Source: an uncultured Lachnospiraceae bacterium
GTDB lineage: Bacteria > Bacillota > Clostridia > Lachnospirales > Lachnospiraceae
Direction: 5' to 3'
Length of the DNA stretch: 51,892 nt
Assembly: GCA_946566685.1 (NCBI GenBank)
Contig: CAMNXA010000021.1
Span: forward strand, 1-51,892
Both the position numbers and the translations under genes were made by a program. Position 1 is the first letter of the stretch, and every line of letters begins with the position of its first letter. The notes beneath the pieces are model-generated. The model was given only the letters and a program-made list of their open reading frames with translations, was not told the origin of the DNA and ran no database searches. Positions 1 through 9,047 of this stretch are shown piece after piece.

Positions 1-829
1 CTCCGATCACCGCTGCGCTTATTTTGCAGCTAGTACCATCATATTTTTCCTGCACACGCCCATAAGTCTCCAGACAGAGCTGGAACTCACCATACTCTTG
101 TCCCTCCCGCAGTAGATTGGCTGCATATTCTACCACGGCATCTATATACTCATTATCACCCACTGCTATCTCCGGCAACTCAATCGTGGCTTCCGGATCA
201 AAAGTCACTTTCGCCTCTCCCAGTTTGACCAAATCATCTGATACAAATTCATAGCTGAAATATATTGGGGAATCACACAGGTCTATCTCTTCATACACAG
301 CATCCTTATCCCGCACAATACATTCCCTGATCCTATGGCAATAATCCCCCTCCAGTGAATTGACGGGAACCCCCTGCTCTGATAGCTGCCAGTCTACAAG
401 GACATAAAATACATAGCCGCAGGCCTCTTTGCAATAATACAGGTTACACACTTCACCATTTACCATGGCTTGGGTATTTGCCTTTTCTTCCGGCAAAAAC
501 AATATCTTATTTCCTTCTACGGTGTAGAACGATACGTCAATATCTTCTCCCGAAGGAAGAAACGACAATTGTTTATAATCATAATCCGCTATATGGTCTA
601 TCATATTTTCATAGACAAACTCATACTCGATTCTTTCTGCAATCTCCTCAAGCGGGATCTGTAAAGTTGGTAAGTCTTGCCTATCGGCCTCATTGGTTCT
701 TGTTTCATTTCTGCCGCAGGCCCCCAGAAGGAAAAGTCCCAGTATGGATAGGCAAAATAAACCTATTTGCAGGCACCGATATTTATTAGAGCCTTCAAAA
801 TGCGTTTCTGTCTTTGTCGATTTTTGCAT
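1..829 (-). CDS. Putative lipoprotein, 3' end outside window
   Basis: An open frame reads from an ATG at 829 leftwards to the window edge with no stop, about 276 codons seen. A strong AGGAGG site (835-840) precedes the ATG. The N-terminus has a basic stretch, a hydrophobic segment and a lipobox LLGAC at about residues 35-39, so lipidation and anchoring outside the membrane are expected. The rest is acidic and Tyr/Glu-rich with no domain I recognise. It starts 36 bases after the stop of the large WG/LRR gene and is probably cotranscribed with it, which suggests a shared surface role. Function unknown. Confidence 0.75.
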   Translation of the reverse strand, partial: MQKSTKTETHFEGSNKYRCLQIGLFCLSILGLFLLGACGRNETRTNEADRQDLPTLQIPLEEIAERIEYEFVYENMIDHIADYDYKQLSFLPSGEDIDVSFYTVEGNKILFLPEEKANTQAMVNGEVCNLYYCKEACGYVFYVLVDWQLSEQGVPVNSLEGDYCHRIRECIVRDKDAVYEEIDLCDSPIYFSYEFVSDDLVKLGEAKVTFDPEATIELPEIAVGDNEYIDAVVEYAANLLREGQEYGEFQLCLETYGRVQEKYDGTSCKISAAVIG

Positions 830-865
830 GTATTCCTCCTGAAACACTTTGTCTGAAATATCCCC

Positions 866-3800
866 TCAAGCCCCATACGGCACTTCATCCAACACCTCTA
901 AATGCCAGATGGAATCAGCATACTCTTCCGCCTGTCTCCTCACTGTCTCACTCTCATTCCCATATATATGCAAGTCTTTCAGATTCGGTATATCCAAAAG
1001 TATTTCCATATCCTCAACGCCGGTATCAACCAACATAACACTCTCCAAATGCTCCAAATCAGTCAAAGACTCCATGCCGTCTATCGGAATCCTTCCTATC
1101 CTGAGAAATTCTAATTCTCTCATGATCTTTAACACCGCCAGATCCATACATTCAGAATTTTCCCCATACCCATCCAAATACAGGCTCTGCACCTCATGAA
1201 GATTTTTCAATGCCTCAAATCCGTATATATCATCTGTTGCCTGGATACCAATACTTTCCAGCTGCTTGGCATCTTTCAGGCAATTTAAATCTGCCACGTC
1301 AACATACTCAATGCTTATGTCCTTTAAATTCTTTAAACCCGTAAGCATGGACAGATCCTTCATCCCTGTACATCTGTCCGTATACACATCTTCCAGTGCT
1401 TCCATGCCTGACAGGAAAGACATGTCCATATCCGATGACCACAGACTGATCTCCTTAACTTTTTTCAGCTCTCCGAGCGCTGTCGTGTCTACCTCTTTCC
1501 CACCTCCTATCGTCAACTGTTCCAGATTCTCCAGTTCCCCAATCGCATCTAAATTCCGGATTGCGCCCTCCCCATCTCTGGAACCCAGATGGAGATCTAA
1601 TTCTTTTAATGAGGTGACCAGTCCTATTTTATCTATGTCCTCCTGTGTATCCGTATAAAGCACGACCCTCTGAAATTGTTCCAGTTCACTTACCCTATAT
1701 CCCGACAATCCTTCCATGAACTTTTTCTGCAATCGTATTACACCGGACACGCTTTTGCCATTATGTTTTTCAACCACCCGGACATAATCTCCATATGGCG
1801 CCTCCAAAGAAACAAAGTCTGGTTTGATCAGCCAGCTTCCATCTGCTCCCACTAATCCACAGCGTTTTCTTTGCATAGCTTTATCTTCATAAATATATTT
1901 GGGCGCTGCCTGGTATTTGTCTTCCTCAAAATAGTCGTTTGCCCCATCATCGCAGATACCCGCTATCTGTTCCCCGCAGGCCGCAATGGAATCATATTCT
2001 CCTGAATCCACAAAATCACCCAAGCCATCCATGATGCCATATTTCCCATTTTCTTTCCGGACAGCTATATACTCGCCGCCCAAAAACTGAACATCATCAA
2101 ATCTGCCGGGCAATATCACCCAATCCCAGCCTAATGCTGCTTCACTCTGCAAAGCCTCCCGAAATTCTTTGGTCCTCCACTCGTCCTTTTCCTCATCAAA
2201 ACCTTGTCCCATATAGTACAGTTCCATTCTCCTGCCTGTCATAATATGTTCTGATTCCTCGTACAAAGCTCCGGTTTCCATATCGATCCGGTATCTTTGC
2301 AGGGTATGTACCGTAGTGCCGTTATCCTCTATCAGCCTGACACAATCATACTTTCTTCCCAGAAAAGTGCTGCTACCGTCATACATAATCTTAAAATCGG
2401 ACAACCCTTCCTCTGTTTTCAGAAAATCAGATACCTGGATCAGCAGTTCCTGTACCACCTCATCCTCTGTTTCCTTGCCATAGGTCCAACTCATTTCCGG
2501 CTCATCCGGCAGGCTGAATCCCTGGAATACCCCTGGCCCTACCAGCTCATGGTCTTCCTCCCCCAGCCTGTAAATATCCCCGTTCTCCTTATCTATCCAA
2601 AACACACATTCCAAAAGGATATCCTTCCCGGCTGTCTCTTTATAGACCAGGATCTGATAGCCGACAAAGGGGGCACCTATCTTTTTCTCATAAAATACAA
2701 TCGCCTTTTCCTTCTTTCCAAAAGTAATATCCTGGAAAAAGCCGGCTTCCAACAGTTCCTTCAACTCCTTGCAGGCATCTGTTGCAGCCATCCGTATCTC
2801 CCCGTCTTCCCGGACAATCTTCCAACGATAGTACTCCTCATCCAGACACACTGCGATCAGATAATCTCCCTGTATCTCATAATCACATCCATAGCCGTCA
2901 TAGTCATCCTCTTTCTTTTTGATATTTTCTATCTGACCGCTCTCCAGGTGAACCATAACGGGGCCGGCATCGTTATAACAGATAAAATGATTCGCATCGA
3001 TCCAGTCCATGAAATGACATTCTGAGGTTCTCCGGAAAATAAGATCCGGTGCCTTCTCCTGATAACGCACAAAAATCTGTGACGGGTGTTTCGGAAGCAT
3101 TCCGTTTGATATGCACACTGCCTTTTTCTGATTCGGGGAAAGGACCCATTCTCCCGACCGTATTTCCTCCTGCACCTCATAATAGGATTCTTCCAGACGC
3201 TCATAGAGGGCTGCCGGCGCCACTTTCCTGCTGTCCGTTTTCTCCAGTTTTACCTTAATATAAGAAAGTTCTATAAGTTCCGGCCTGCCTTCCCCACCCT
3301 CTGCATTTTCCCGAAAATACATGGACAGGGCATATTCCCCGAAATACCGGACAACCACACTGCCCGGCTCTTGTTCATCCGCCAAGGTCATATTTCCTTC
3401 CCAGAAATCCGAGTCTTTGAAATGCTCATTGCCAAACCGTATCGCCGTTATATTTTCCACTTCATAGCAATCTCTGTCGTCCTGAAAGCCATCTACTCTC
3501 TCCCCGTCATACTTCCACGCCTCCCTGCTGCAATAGAGGATATCCTTGGCATACAACTGCTTTTTGTCATATGTTCTCTCAAATTCCTCCGCATCCATTG
3601 ACAGGAAATCGGACACAATCCCCTCATCATATGCCGCTGGATAATCCATTTCCTCCAGAGAAAAAAGCTGTATCGCCCCATAAAGGTACTTTCCGTCCAC
3701 TTCCACTGCCACCCTGACATAGTCGTCCACCGGCGTTTCCACAGCATCAAATACCGGCGCCAGCAGGCAGCTTCCATCTGCTGCCGCCAGTCCATATTTT

Positions 3801-5104
3801 CTCTGAAGCATGGCTTCATCTGCGAAAACATACGCCGGAATGGCTTTGTATTTGGAATCCCATGCAAAGTCATCTATGAAAAAAGCAGAATCAAACACCC
3901 ACTTCCCCTTCTCGTCTATGATACCGGGAATCCCATCCGTGACAAAGGCCAGTCCATCATGAAATTCCCCCACGTTCATACGAAACGCCCCGGCCGCACA
4001 ATAGGGATAATATCCGATCACCACCGCATTCTCGGAATCAATATATGCCCATTCATCGATTCCTTCCTCCGGATAGTCCCCGCGTTTCACAGGTGCCTTG
4101 CCTTCGCTGAAACTGCCGGCATCGTCATACATAAATGCAATCCTCTCTTGACCGCTTTGGTCAATATAGCCCCATTTATCCTGCTTCCTCACCGCAGCCA
4201 GTCCTTCACTGTAATCTTTTATCTCATCGTATTGACAGGCTGCTGCCATCTCTCCTTTTTGATCCACAAAACCCCAGACGCTTCCCTGCCTGACCGCAGC
4301 ATATCCTTCCTGATAATCCCTGACTTCATCATATTGGCAGGGCACTATTATCCTGCCTTCCTGATCAATGTAGCCCCAGCGGCCCTGCTTCTTCACCGCT
4401 GCACAGCCTTCCCGGAAATCCCTGACCTGTTCATATTGACAAGCTATGCTCATCTTGCCATCTGGGCTGATGAATCCCCAACTGTCGTTTCTTTGTACAG
4501 CGGCTCTCGCTTCCTGAAAACTTCTGGCTTCCTGGAACGCACCTTCTGTCACGCATTGCCCCTCTTCATCCAGATAGAAATATTTCCCGCCGTTTGCGGC
4601 GCAGGCCAGGTGTTCGCTATAAGGAGCAATGGCATCATATTCCTCTGCACAGATCCATCCGCCCCGGGCATCCTGAATGCCATATTTCCCATTTTCTTTT
4701 TTGACCGCTATGTATGCACCACCCAGGAAATGGAAGTCTTCAACCTCCCCCGGCCTGATGACCCAGCGCCAGTCCAGCTTTGCGCTGCCTGCTATTTCCT
4801 GATATAATTCTGTCGTCTCTTCTTCCGGTATTCGTTCTGGTATTTCTTTTGACGGATTTTCTGATGTATTTTTTGATGTATCCTGCTCTGTCTCTTTTGA
4901 CGTTTTCAGCAGCATCTCCTTCCCGTTCTCTGTCGATACTTCTTTCTTTGCAGGTGCGCTCGGTGTTTTTCCGGGATATGCATAATCCCCTTTGTCACAG
5001 ATGCCTGTTTCTTCACCTATATACAATGGCTTCCTCTCTGCATAGTGATAGAGAGCAAGGAGCAAACCGATAATCATTAAAATTTCGCAAAGCCTTTTCC
5101 TCAT
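866..5104 (-). CDS. Large WG-repeat and leucine-rich-repeat surface protein
   Basis: A 1412-residue protein from an ATG at 5104, preceded by GGAAGAGG (5116-5123). A longer frame from a TTG at 5125 has no ribosome site. The N-terminus is a short basic stretch and a hydrophobic segment, a signal anchor or signal peptide. After a Ser/Thr/Glu-rich linker (about 35-100) come WG repeats (about 110-400; WGFISPDG, WGYIDQEG, WGFVDQKG, WGYIDQSG). A middle region of about 450 residues resembles no family I know. A second, reduced WG-like block (about 1000-1120) repeats the layout of the first. The C-terminal 270 residues are leucine-rich repeats with a LxxLxxLxL rhythm. Such proteins are usually surface-exposed binding modules. 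A ligand cannot be inferred. Confidence 0.85.
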   Translation of the reverse strand: MRKRLCEILMIIGLLLALYHYAERKPLYIGEETGICDKGDYAYPGKTPSAPAKKEVSTENGKEMLLKTSKETEQDTSKNTSENPSKEIPERIPEEETTELYQEIAGSAKLDWRWVIRPGEVEDFHFLGGAYIAVKKENGKYGIQDARGGWICAEEYDAIAPYSEHLACAANGGKYFYLDEEGQCVTEGAFQEARSFQEARAAVQRNDSWGFISPDGKMSIACQYEQVRDFREGCAAVKKQGRWGYIDQEGRIIVPCQYDEVRDYQEGYAAVRQGSVWGFVDQKGEMAAACQYDEIKDYSEGLAAVRKQDKWGYIDQSGQERIAFMYDDAGSFSEGKAPVKRGDYPEEGIDEWAYIDSENAVVIGYYPYCAAGAFRMNVGEFHDGLAFVTDGIPGIIDEKGKWVFDSAFFIDDFAWDSKYKAIPAYVFADEAMLQRKYGLAAADGSCLLAPVFDAVETPVDDYVRVAVEVDGKYLYGAIQLFSLEEMDYPAAYDEGIVSDFLSMDAEEFERTYDKKQLYAKDILYCSREAWKYDGERVDGFQDDRDCYEVENITAIRFGNEHFKDSDFWEGNMTLADEQEPGSVVVRYFGEYALSMYFRENAEGGEGRPELIELSYIKVKLEKTDSRKVAPAALYERLEESYYEVQEEIRSGEWVLSPNQKKAVCISNGMLPKHPSQIFVRYQEKAPDLIFRRTSECHFMDWIDANHFICYNDAGPVMVHLESGQIENIKKKEDDYDGYGCDYEIQGDYLIAVCLDEEYYRWKIVREDGEIRMAATDACKELKELLEAGFFQDITFGKKEKAIVFYEKKIGAPFVGYQILVYKETAGKDILLECVFWIDKENGDIYRLGEEDHELVGPGVFQGFSLPDEPEMSWTYGKETEDEVVQELLIQVSDFLKTEEGLSDFKIMYDGSSTFLGRKYDCVRLIEDNGTTVHTLQRYRIDMETGALYEESEHIMTGRRMELYYMGQGFDEEKDEWRTKEFREALQSEAALGWDWVILPGRFDDVQFLGGEYIAVRKENGKYGIMDGLGDFVDSGEYDSIAACGEQIAGICDDGANDYFEEDKYQAAPKYIYEDKAMQRKRCGLVGADGSWLIKPDFVSLEAPYGDYVRVVEKHNGKSVSGVIRLQKKFMEGLSGYRVSELEQFQRVVLYTDTQEDIDKIGLVTSLKELDLHLGSRDGEGAIRNLDAIGELENLEQLTIGGGKEVDTTALGELKKVKEISLWSSDMDMSFLSGMEALEDVYTDRCTGMKDLSMLTGLKNLKDISIEYVDVADLNCLKDAKQLESIGIQATDDIYGFEALKNLHEVQSLYLDGYGENSECMDLAVLKIMRELEFLRIGRIPIDGMESLTDLEHLESVMLVDTGVEDMEILLDIPNLKDLHIYGNESETVRRQAEEYADSIWHLEVLDEVPYGA

Positions 5105-5286
5105 ATATCTGTTATCCTCTTCCAATAGGTATCTGCACTGTTACTTACTATAGATATCATTATATATGTAAATTTTTCGCATCCTGTGTCTGCTTTATCA
5201 TATAACAACAATGCATCATTTCTGCATCATTTTGGGACAGAAATACAAAAAAACATATGATTACCTGTGTTTTTGTTATCCCTATA

Positions 5287-5934
5287 TTAATTCTGTACCC
5301 TTCTAATACAATATTCTTTCATAAATGCAATGATCTTACTATCATTTCCAGTCTCATAAAACGTAATCAGCATTTCTCTAAACGCTTCTAACCGTTCGAT
5401 TGGCACCTGAAATATTCCTATATCATTTTCAATCAGCACCTTGTTTGCCATCAATTGCGCCACCCGCTTATTTCCATCGATAAACATTTGGGTTCGGGCA
5501 ATATAGCAGAAGTACTTTAAAGCCTTCAATTCGGCATCTTCTATCTGTTCTATTTCTTTGATGGCATCCATGATGACACCTGTTTGCGGCATCTCAGGCT
5601 CCCACGATGTGCCTCCAATCTGTACAGGGATTGTCCTTATTTCGCCGGCATAATGGAATAGCAGTTCTCCAACGATTTTATCGTATTCCCGTAATAGCAT
5701 GATACAGTTCGCATAATCCAGATTATCCAGAAGAAACTGCCATGCCCGTTTCATGTTAATGACGAACAATACCTCTTCCGTCTTAGTGGTAGTAGGTGCA
5801 TTTGCAAGAATCGCCTCCGTCTTAGGAAATGTGGTTCCCAATCCCTCAAGATTAGCGCTTTTCCATATACTATCCACCAACATTCTTTTTGCCATTTCTA
5901 TCGCGGTATCCCTCAAGACTCTGTCCTCCTCCAT
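5287..5934 (-). CDS. Fic-fold protein with degenerate catalytic motif
   Basis: A 215-residue Fic/DOC-fold protein. Active Fic enzymes use HPFx(D/E)GN(G/K)R to transfer AMP or another phosphate-linked group to a target hydroxyl. Here the motif is QMFIDGNKR (about 149-157): the GNKR anion-binding part is kept but the catalytic His is Gln. The N-terminus carries SANLEG (26-31), which fits the (S/T)xxxE(G/N) inhibitory-helix motif. AMP transfer therefore looks impaired, and the protein may be a pseudoenzyme or use other chemistry. The ATG at 5934 has no ribosome site. An in-frame TTG at 5916 sits 8 bases after GGAGGAGG and may be the true start. It lies 13 bases after the DUF1703 ATPase, as an operon. 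Confidence 0.8.
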   Translation of the reverse strand: MEEDRVLRDTAIEMAKRMLVDSIWKSANLEGLGTTFPKTEAILANAPTTTKTEEVLFVINMKRAWQFLLDNLDYANCIMLLREYDKIVGELLFHYAGEIRTIPVQIGGTSWEPEMPQTGVIMDAIKEIEQIEDAELKALKYFCYIARTQMFIDGNKRVAQLMANKVLIENDIGIFQVPIERLEAFREMLITFYETGNDSKIIAFMKEYCIRRVQN

Positions 5935-5947
5935 TTAATTCACGAAC

Positions 5948-7561
5948 TCAGCATGAAAGAACTTCTACCCTGCAACTATGTTCTTTCGTCTTTGTGCTGT
6001 AACTGATTCCTACCGCTAAAATACGTCCGGTGTATTTTGACTCTTCCCCCAGCCTGCCCATAAATCGAAGCGCATAATCCTTCTTCTTAATCTGATCAAC
6101 CGCTTCTTCCGCTGTGCTGTCCACTTTTAATTCAAGAATAATACCCTCTCCATTTTTATACTTAGGATAAAAGATGAAATCCACAAATCCCTTTCCCGCC
6201 TTATCTTCACGTTCAACCCAATATTTATTGCGTGCAGAAAGATAACATAAATTTACGATAGCCGACAATTCTGTTTCATTATTATATGCCAGAATCGGAG
6301 CCTCTGTATTATGTGCAAACTGTAGAATTTCCACCATTGTCCTTGTATCCCCTGCTATCGTTGCCCGAAGCATTTGTTCTGACTTCCTCGCAAGCTGATA
6401 GACATATCCAAGAGAATCCTTCGCCAGCAGCAATTCATTGTATTTGTCCATCAGTTCCTTATTGGGAATCAAAACATTACCATTGTCATAAGTCAGGAGT
6501 CCATAAACTATCATTGCTGAATAAATCTGTTCTCTGGAACTGATTTCCATGGAACCGGCCGCAAACTGTCCGATATCAGCCGGCACACGCTCTCCCGATA
6601 CCATAAGTACCAGATCATCCCTTACAGCCTCGACATTATGCCGTATATAATAGAACAGTTCGTCATACGGGCCGGAACTGGTCCAATAATTTCTAAGTTG
6701 GCTGTCCGTCAAAGCCAAAACAACCGACCGAGGGTTATAAAGCCTGCTCCCTGTCGCAGTAAAATAGCCATCATACCAAATGCGTAGTTCCTCGCGGCTG
6801 AATTTTGGAACTATGACATTCTTCTCATACACTTCATAGAGTCTGTCTACCTCTGTATCAGAAAAGCCAAAATATTCTGCAAATTTCTCCGATGTCGTCA
6901 TATCATATTCCGCAAACATATTTAGTTCAGACCCACTGGAATATTTTGCGATTGGGAGAACACCTGTCATATACACAAATTCTACATAAGATTGATCTTT
7001 GAGCAGCCATTTTAAAAACAATAGGTACTCCTGTTGGTCTTCTTCGGAAATAAACGGCATATGAAAAACAGCGTCCCATTCATCCAGCACAAACAAAAAT
7101 TTATTATCTGTCTGTTCATAAATCTTCTGAAAAGCGTCCCACACAGAATCTTCCCTACTAAAATCGCAGTCCGCATATACCGCAGACAGATCCTCCATAA
7201 TCCCGTTTTCAATGCGGGCAATATACTGTTCATAATTTTTGCACCCTTTGGGCGCCCTGCTAAAATCGACAGAAATAACATCATGCTTGTTTAGATGAGA
7301 TTCATACTCTGGATGCCCTGAGATAGACAGCGTATCAAATATTCTGTCCTTTCTGTCAGTTTTACCGAAAAATGCTGCTATCATATTGGCCATAACCGTT
7401 TTACCAAATCGGCGCGGGCGTGTGATACAACAATAACAGTTTATACTGTCAAACGATGGAATTAGTTCTGTTATCAGCGATGTTTTATCGATATAATATG
7501 GATTCTGTATGATTTTATTATACATCTCATATGGCGCTTTACTATTTAAATACATTCCCAT
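5948..7561 (-). CDS. AAA-ATPase-like protein with PD-(D/E)XK nuclease domain (DUF1703 type)
   Basis: About 537 residues. The N-terminal half is the AAA-ATPase-like domain, with a Walker-A-like RPRRFGKT near residue 48 and a Walker-B-like FLFVLDEWD near 135-145. The C-terminal part has the nuclease-fold signature of this family, D in GFVDFIF and ELK in ILELKVDS. Members are abundant in gut Firmicutes and Bacteroidetes, often in many copies; their substrate is unknown and mobile-element ancestry has been suspected. The ATG at 7561 has AAAGGA 10 bases upstream; longer frames start at 7585 (ATG) or 7588 (TTG). It is the first gene of an operon with the Fic-fold gene. Confidence 0.82.
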   Translation of the reverse strand: MGMYLNSKAPYEMYNKIIQNPYYIDKTSLITELIPSFDSINCYCCITRPRRFGKTVMANMIAAFFGKTDRKDRIFDTLSISGHPEYESHLNKHDVISVDFSRAPKGCKNYEQYIARIENGIMEDLSAVYADCDFSREDSVWDAFQKIYEQTDNKFLFVLDEWDAVFHMPFISEEDQQEYLLFLKWLLKDQSYVEFVYMTGVLPIAKYSSGSELNMFAEYDMTTSEKFAEYFGFSDTEVDRLYEVYEKNVIVPKFSREELRIWYDGYFTATGSRLYNPRSVVLALTDSQLRNYWTSSGPYDELFYYIRHNVEAVRDDLVLMVSGERVPADIGQFAAGSMEISSREQIYSAMIVYGLLTYDNGNVLIPNKELMDKYNELLLAKDSLGYVYQLARKSEQMLRATIAGDTRTMVEILQFAHNTEAPILAYNNETELSAIVNLCYLSARNKYWVEREDKAGKGFVDFIFYPKYKNGEGIILELKVDSTAEEAVDQIKKKDYALRFMGRLGEESKYTGRILAVGISYSTKTKEHSCRVEVLSC

Positions 7562-7697
7562 ATTTGTCAGTTCCTTTCCATCCATCAACTGTCTATACTA
7601 CTTAATCATTATACACAGTATCATTATCTTACACAATCTCAAATCCATACTGCACAGCATTTTTACATTTTTACATTTTCTTTTCAGATTTTAAATA

Positions 7698-7728
7698 CCA
7701 CAAAGAAGGAGACTTGCCCAGTCTCCCA
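7698..7728 (-). terminator. Terminator of the sugar-amine cluster
   Basis: Read on the minus strand, GGAGACT and AGTCTCC (arms 7720-7726 and 7708-7714) form a perfect 7-bp stem with a 5-base loop, followed by TTCTTTG. It lies 33 bases after the stop of the last cluster gene and before the DUF1703 gene, so it probably ends the nine-gene transcript. The T-tract is interrupted, so termination may be partial. Confidence 0.7.
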
Positions 7729-7760
7729 TAAATCTTTGCATATCTTATTCTTATCCAACT

Positions 7761-8603
7761 CTACCGCATATACGGCGCATACGCCTTCATATTCTGCTCA
7801 TCCACCGCAAGCGGTCTGCCATAATAGGTCTCATAAGTCAGTTCCTGCCCTAAAAGTCCCTTGTAGTGATACTTTTGCAGTGTTTCCAGATACAGCTTCA
7901 AATCCCGGTTCCCATCACCCCACGCAAGATGACCGTAAGGATTGCTGTCAATAAAGTGTGTATGTATGATATTGTCCCCGAACACCTGGAACCAGTCCTC
8001 CATGGTCTCGCCCGCCACACTCATAGCCGTGGTATCGATCAATATCTTCAGGTTTGGATGGGAAACTTCGTCAAACATCCTTTTGGCATCATGCAGTGTG
8101 GTGATAAGCTGTGACTCCTCCGGTCTCAGGCTCTCCATGGCGAGCAGGATATCATATTTTTTCGCTTCATCCGCCAGTCTGGATATCATTTCTCTTGCAC
8201 GCTTCCACGCCTCTTCTCTGTCTTCGTCAAAAAGCCCCCAGCCGGAATTGATCTGCATGATGCCGCAGCCCAGTTCACTTGCCACTTTCAGACCATTGGA
8301 AAAGTAGGCGAAACTCTTTTCAAAAAATATTGGTTTCGGCGCCGCCAGTTGATACTGGTAAGTACAGTTCTCCGGTGTCACAACTTTCACTTCCAGCCCT
8401 CTTGACGCAATTTTTCGCTTAATCTCTTTACAGTCCTGATAGGTCATTGCATCCAGGTAAAAATGCGGCGATGCCGCCCACAATTCTATTGTCTCAATGC
8501 CTACTTTCTTTTGACAATCTAAGAAGTAATCCAGCGAATACATCATATAATGAATATTCATCCCCGCAATCTGCCTGCGGTCTATCAATCCCATATGCTC
8601 CAT
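7761..8603 (-). CDS. Sugar epimerase/isomerase, TIM barrel, FrlC-like
   Basis: A 280-residue AP-endonuclease-2/xylose-isomerase-like TIM barrel. E. coli FrlC of this family interconverts psicoselysine and fructoselysine at C3. Visible features are an IETIELWAASPHFY segment after strand 1, a metal-site glutamate in LLAMESLRPEES (about 150), an Asp in ILIDTTAMS, His in HTHFIDSN (about 215-222), and a C-terminal GQELTYE that likely gives the last Glu ligand. These fit a divalent-metal keto-sugar 3-epimerase. It is the last gene of the cluster, 15 bases after the YjbQ gene. With FrlB- and FrlD-like neighbours, it probably brings an epimeric sugar-amine into the main route. The substrate is inferred only. 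Confidence 0.8.
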   Translation of the reverse strand: MEHMGLIDRRQIAGMNIHYMMYSLDYFLDCQKKVGIETIELWAASPHFYLDAMTYQDCKEIKRKIASRGLEVKVVTPENCTYQYQLAAPKPIFFEKSFAYFSNGLKVASELGCGIMQINSGWGLFDEDREEAWKRAREMISRLADEAKKYDILLAMESLRPEESQLITTLHDAKRMFDEVSHPNLKILIDTTAMSVAGETMEDWFQVFGDNIIHTHFIDSNPYGHLAWGDGNRDLKLYLETLQKYHYKGLLGQELTYETYYGRPLAVDEQNMKAYAPYMR

Positions 8604-8618
8604 AGTTCCCTGTCCTTT

Positions 8619-9047
8619 CTATTCTCCCATGACCTCCACGTAAACCTTTCTGGTCTGTGGCCCATCCAGTTCTACAATATAAATATCCTGTGCGCTTCCA
8701 CACACAACTTTTCCATCTACCACCGGAAACACACAATGATTCCCGCACAACAGGCTTTTGATATGGCCAGTGGAATTATTCCCTGTAGCGCCATAGCTTG
8801 GCAAGAAATGCGCGTGTGCATAATCGGCCTCCAGCGGCACCAGCCTTGTCAGTGTCTCACCGATATCTGTCTCTACACAGGGCAGTCCTTCATTCACAAT
8901 AATGCCTGTAGTTGTGTGAGCCGTCACAACCAGCACGATGCCTTGCTTTATCGGGCTCTTCTCCACAATCTCATGAACCTGTCTGGTAATCATATGAAAC
9001 TGCTCCGGTTTCTCGCTGCTCCAATAGATTTCCTGTAAATCTACCAT
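8619..9047 (-). CDS. YjbQ/UPF0047 family protein
   Basis: A 142-residue single-domain protein with the family signature of an N-terminal beta strand, the GIVLVVTAHTTTGIIVNEG segment (about 36-54) and the closing GTWQ/DxxGPQxRK-like end (ELDGPQTRKVYVEVMGE). Some relatives complement thiamine-phosphate synthase deficiency in E. coli (YjbQ), but the native role is unknown. The ATG follows directly on the TAG stop of the upstream amidohydrolase gene, with GGAGG inside that gene's end, so translation is coupled. Membership in a sugar-amine cluster suggests a catabolic reaction rather than thiamine supply. That is inference. Confidence 0.85.
   Translation of the reverse strand: MVDLQEIYWSSEKPEQFHMITRQVHEIVEKSPIKQGIVLVVTAHTTTGIIVNEGLPCVETDIGETLTRLVPLEADYAHAHFLPSYGATGNNSTGHIKSLLCGNHCVFPVVDGKVVCGSAQDIYIVELDGPQTRKVYVEVMGE

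Noticed and set aside
3959..4807. Long plus-strand frame of 282 codons opposite the WG protein gene
   Set aside because: It is antisense to a repeat-rich gene with strong protein character, has no ribosome site and a low-complexity His/Phe/Pro composition.
5948..7561. DUF1703 ATPase and Fic gene as a transposon
   Set aside because: No terminal inverted repeats, target duplication or transposase motif was seen around the pair.
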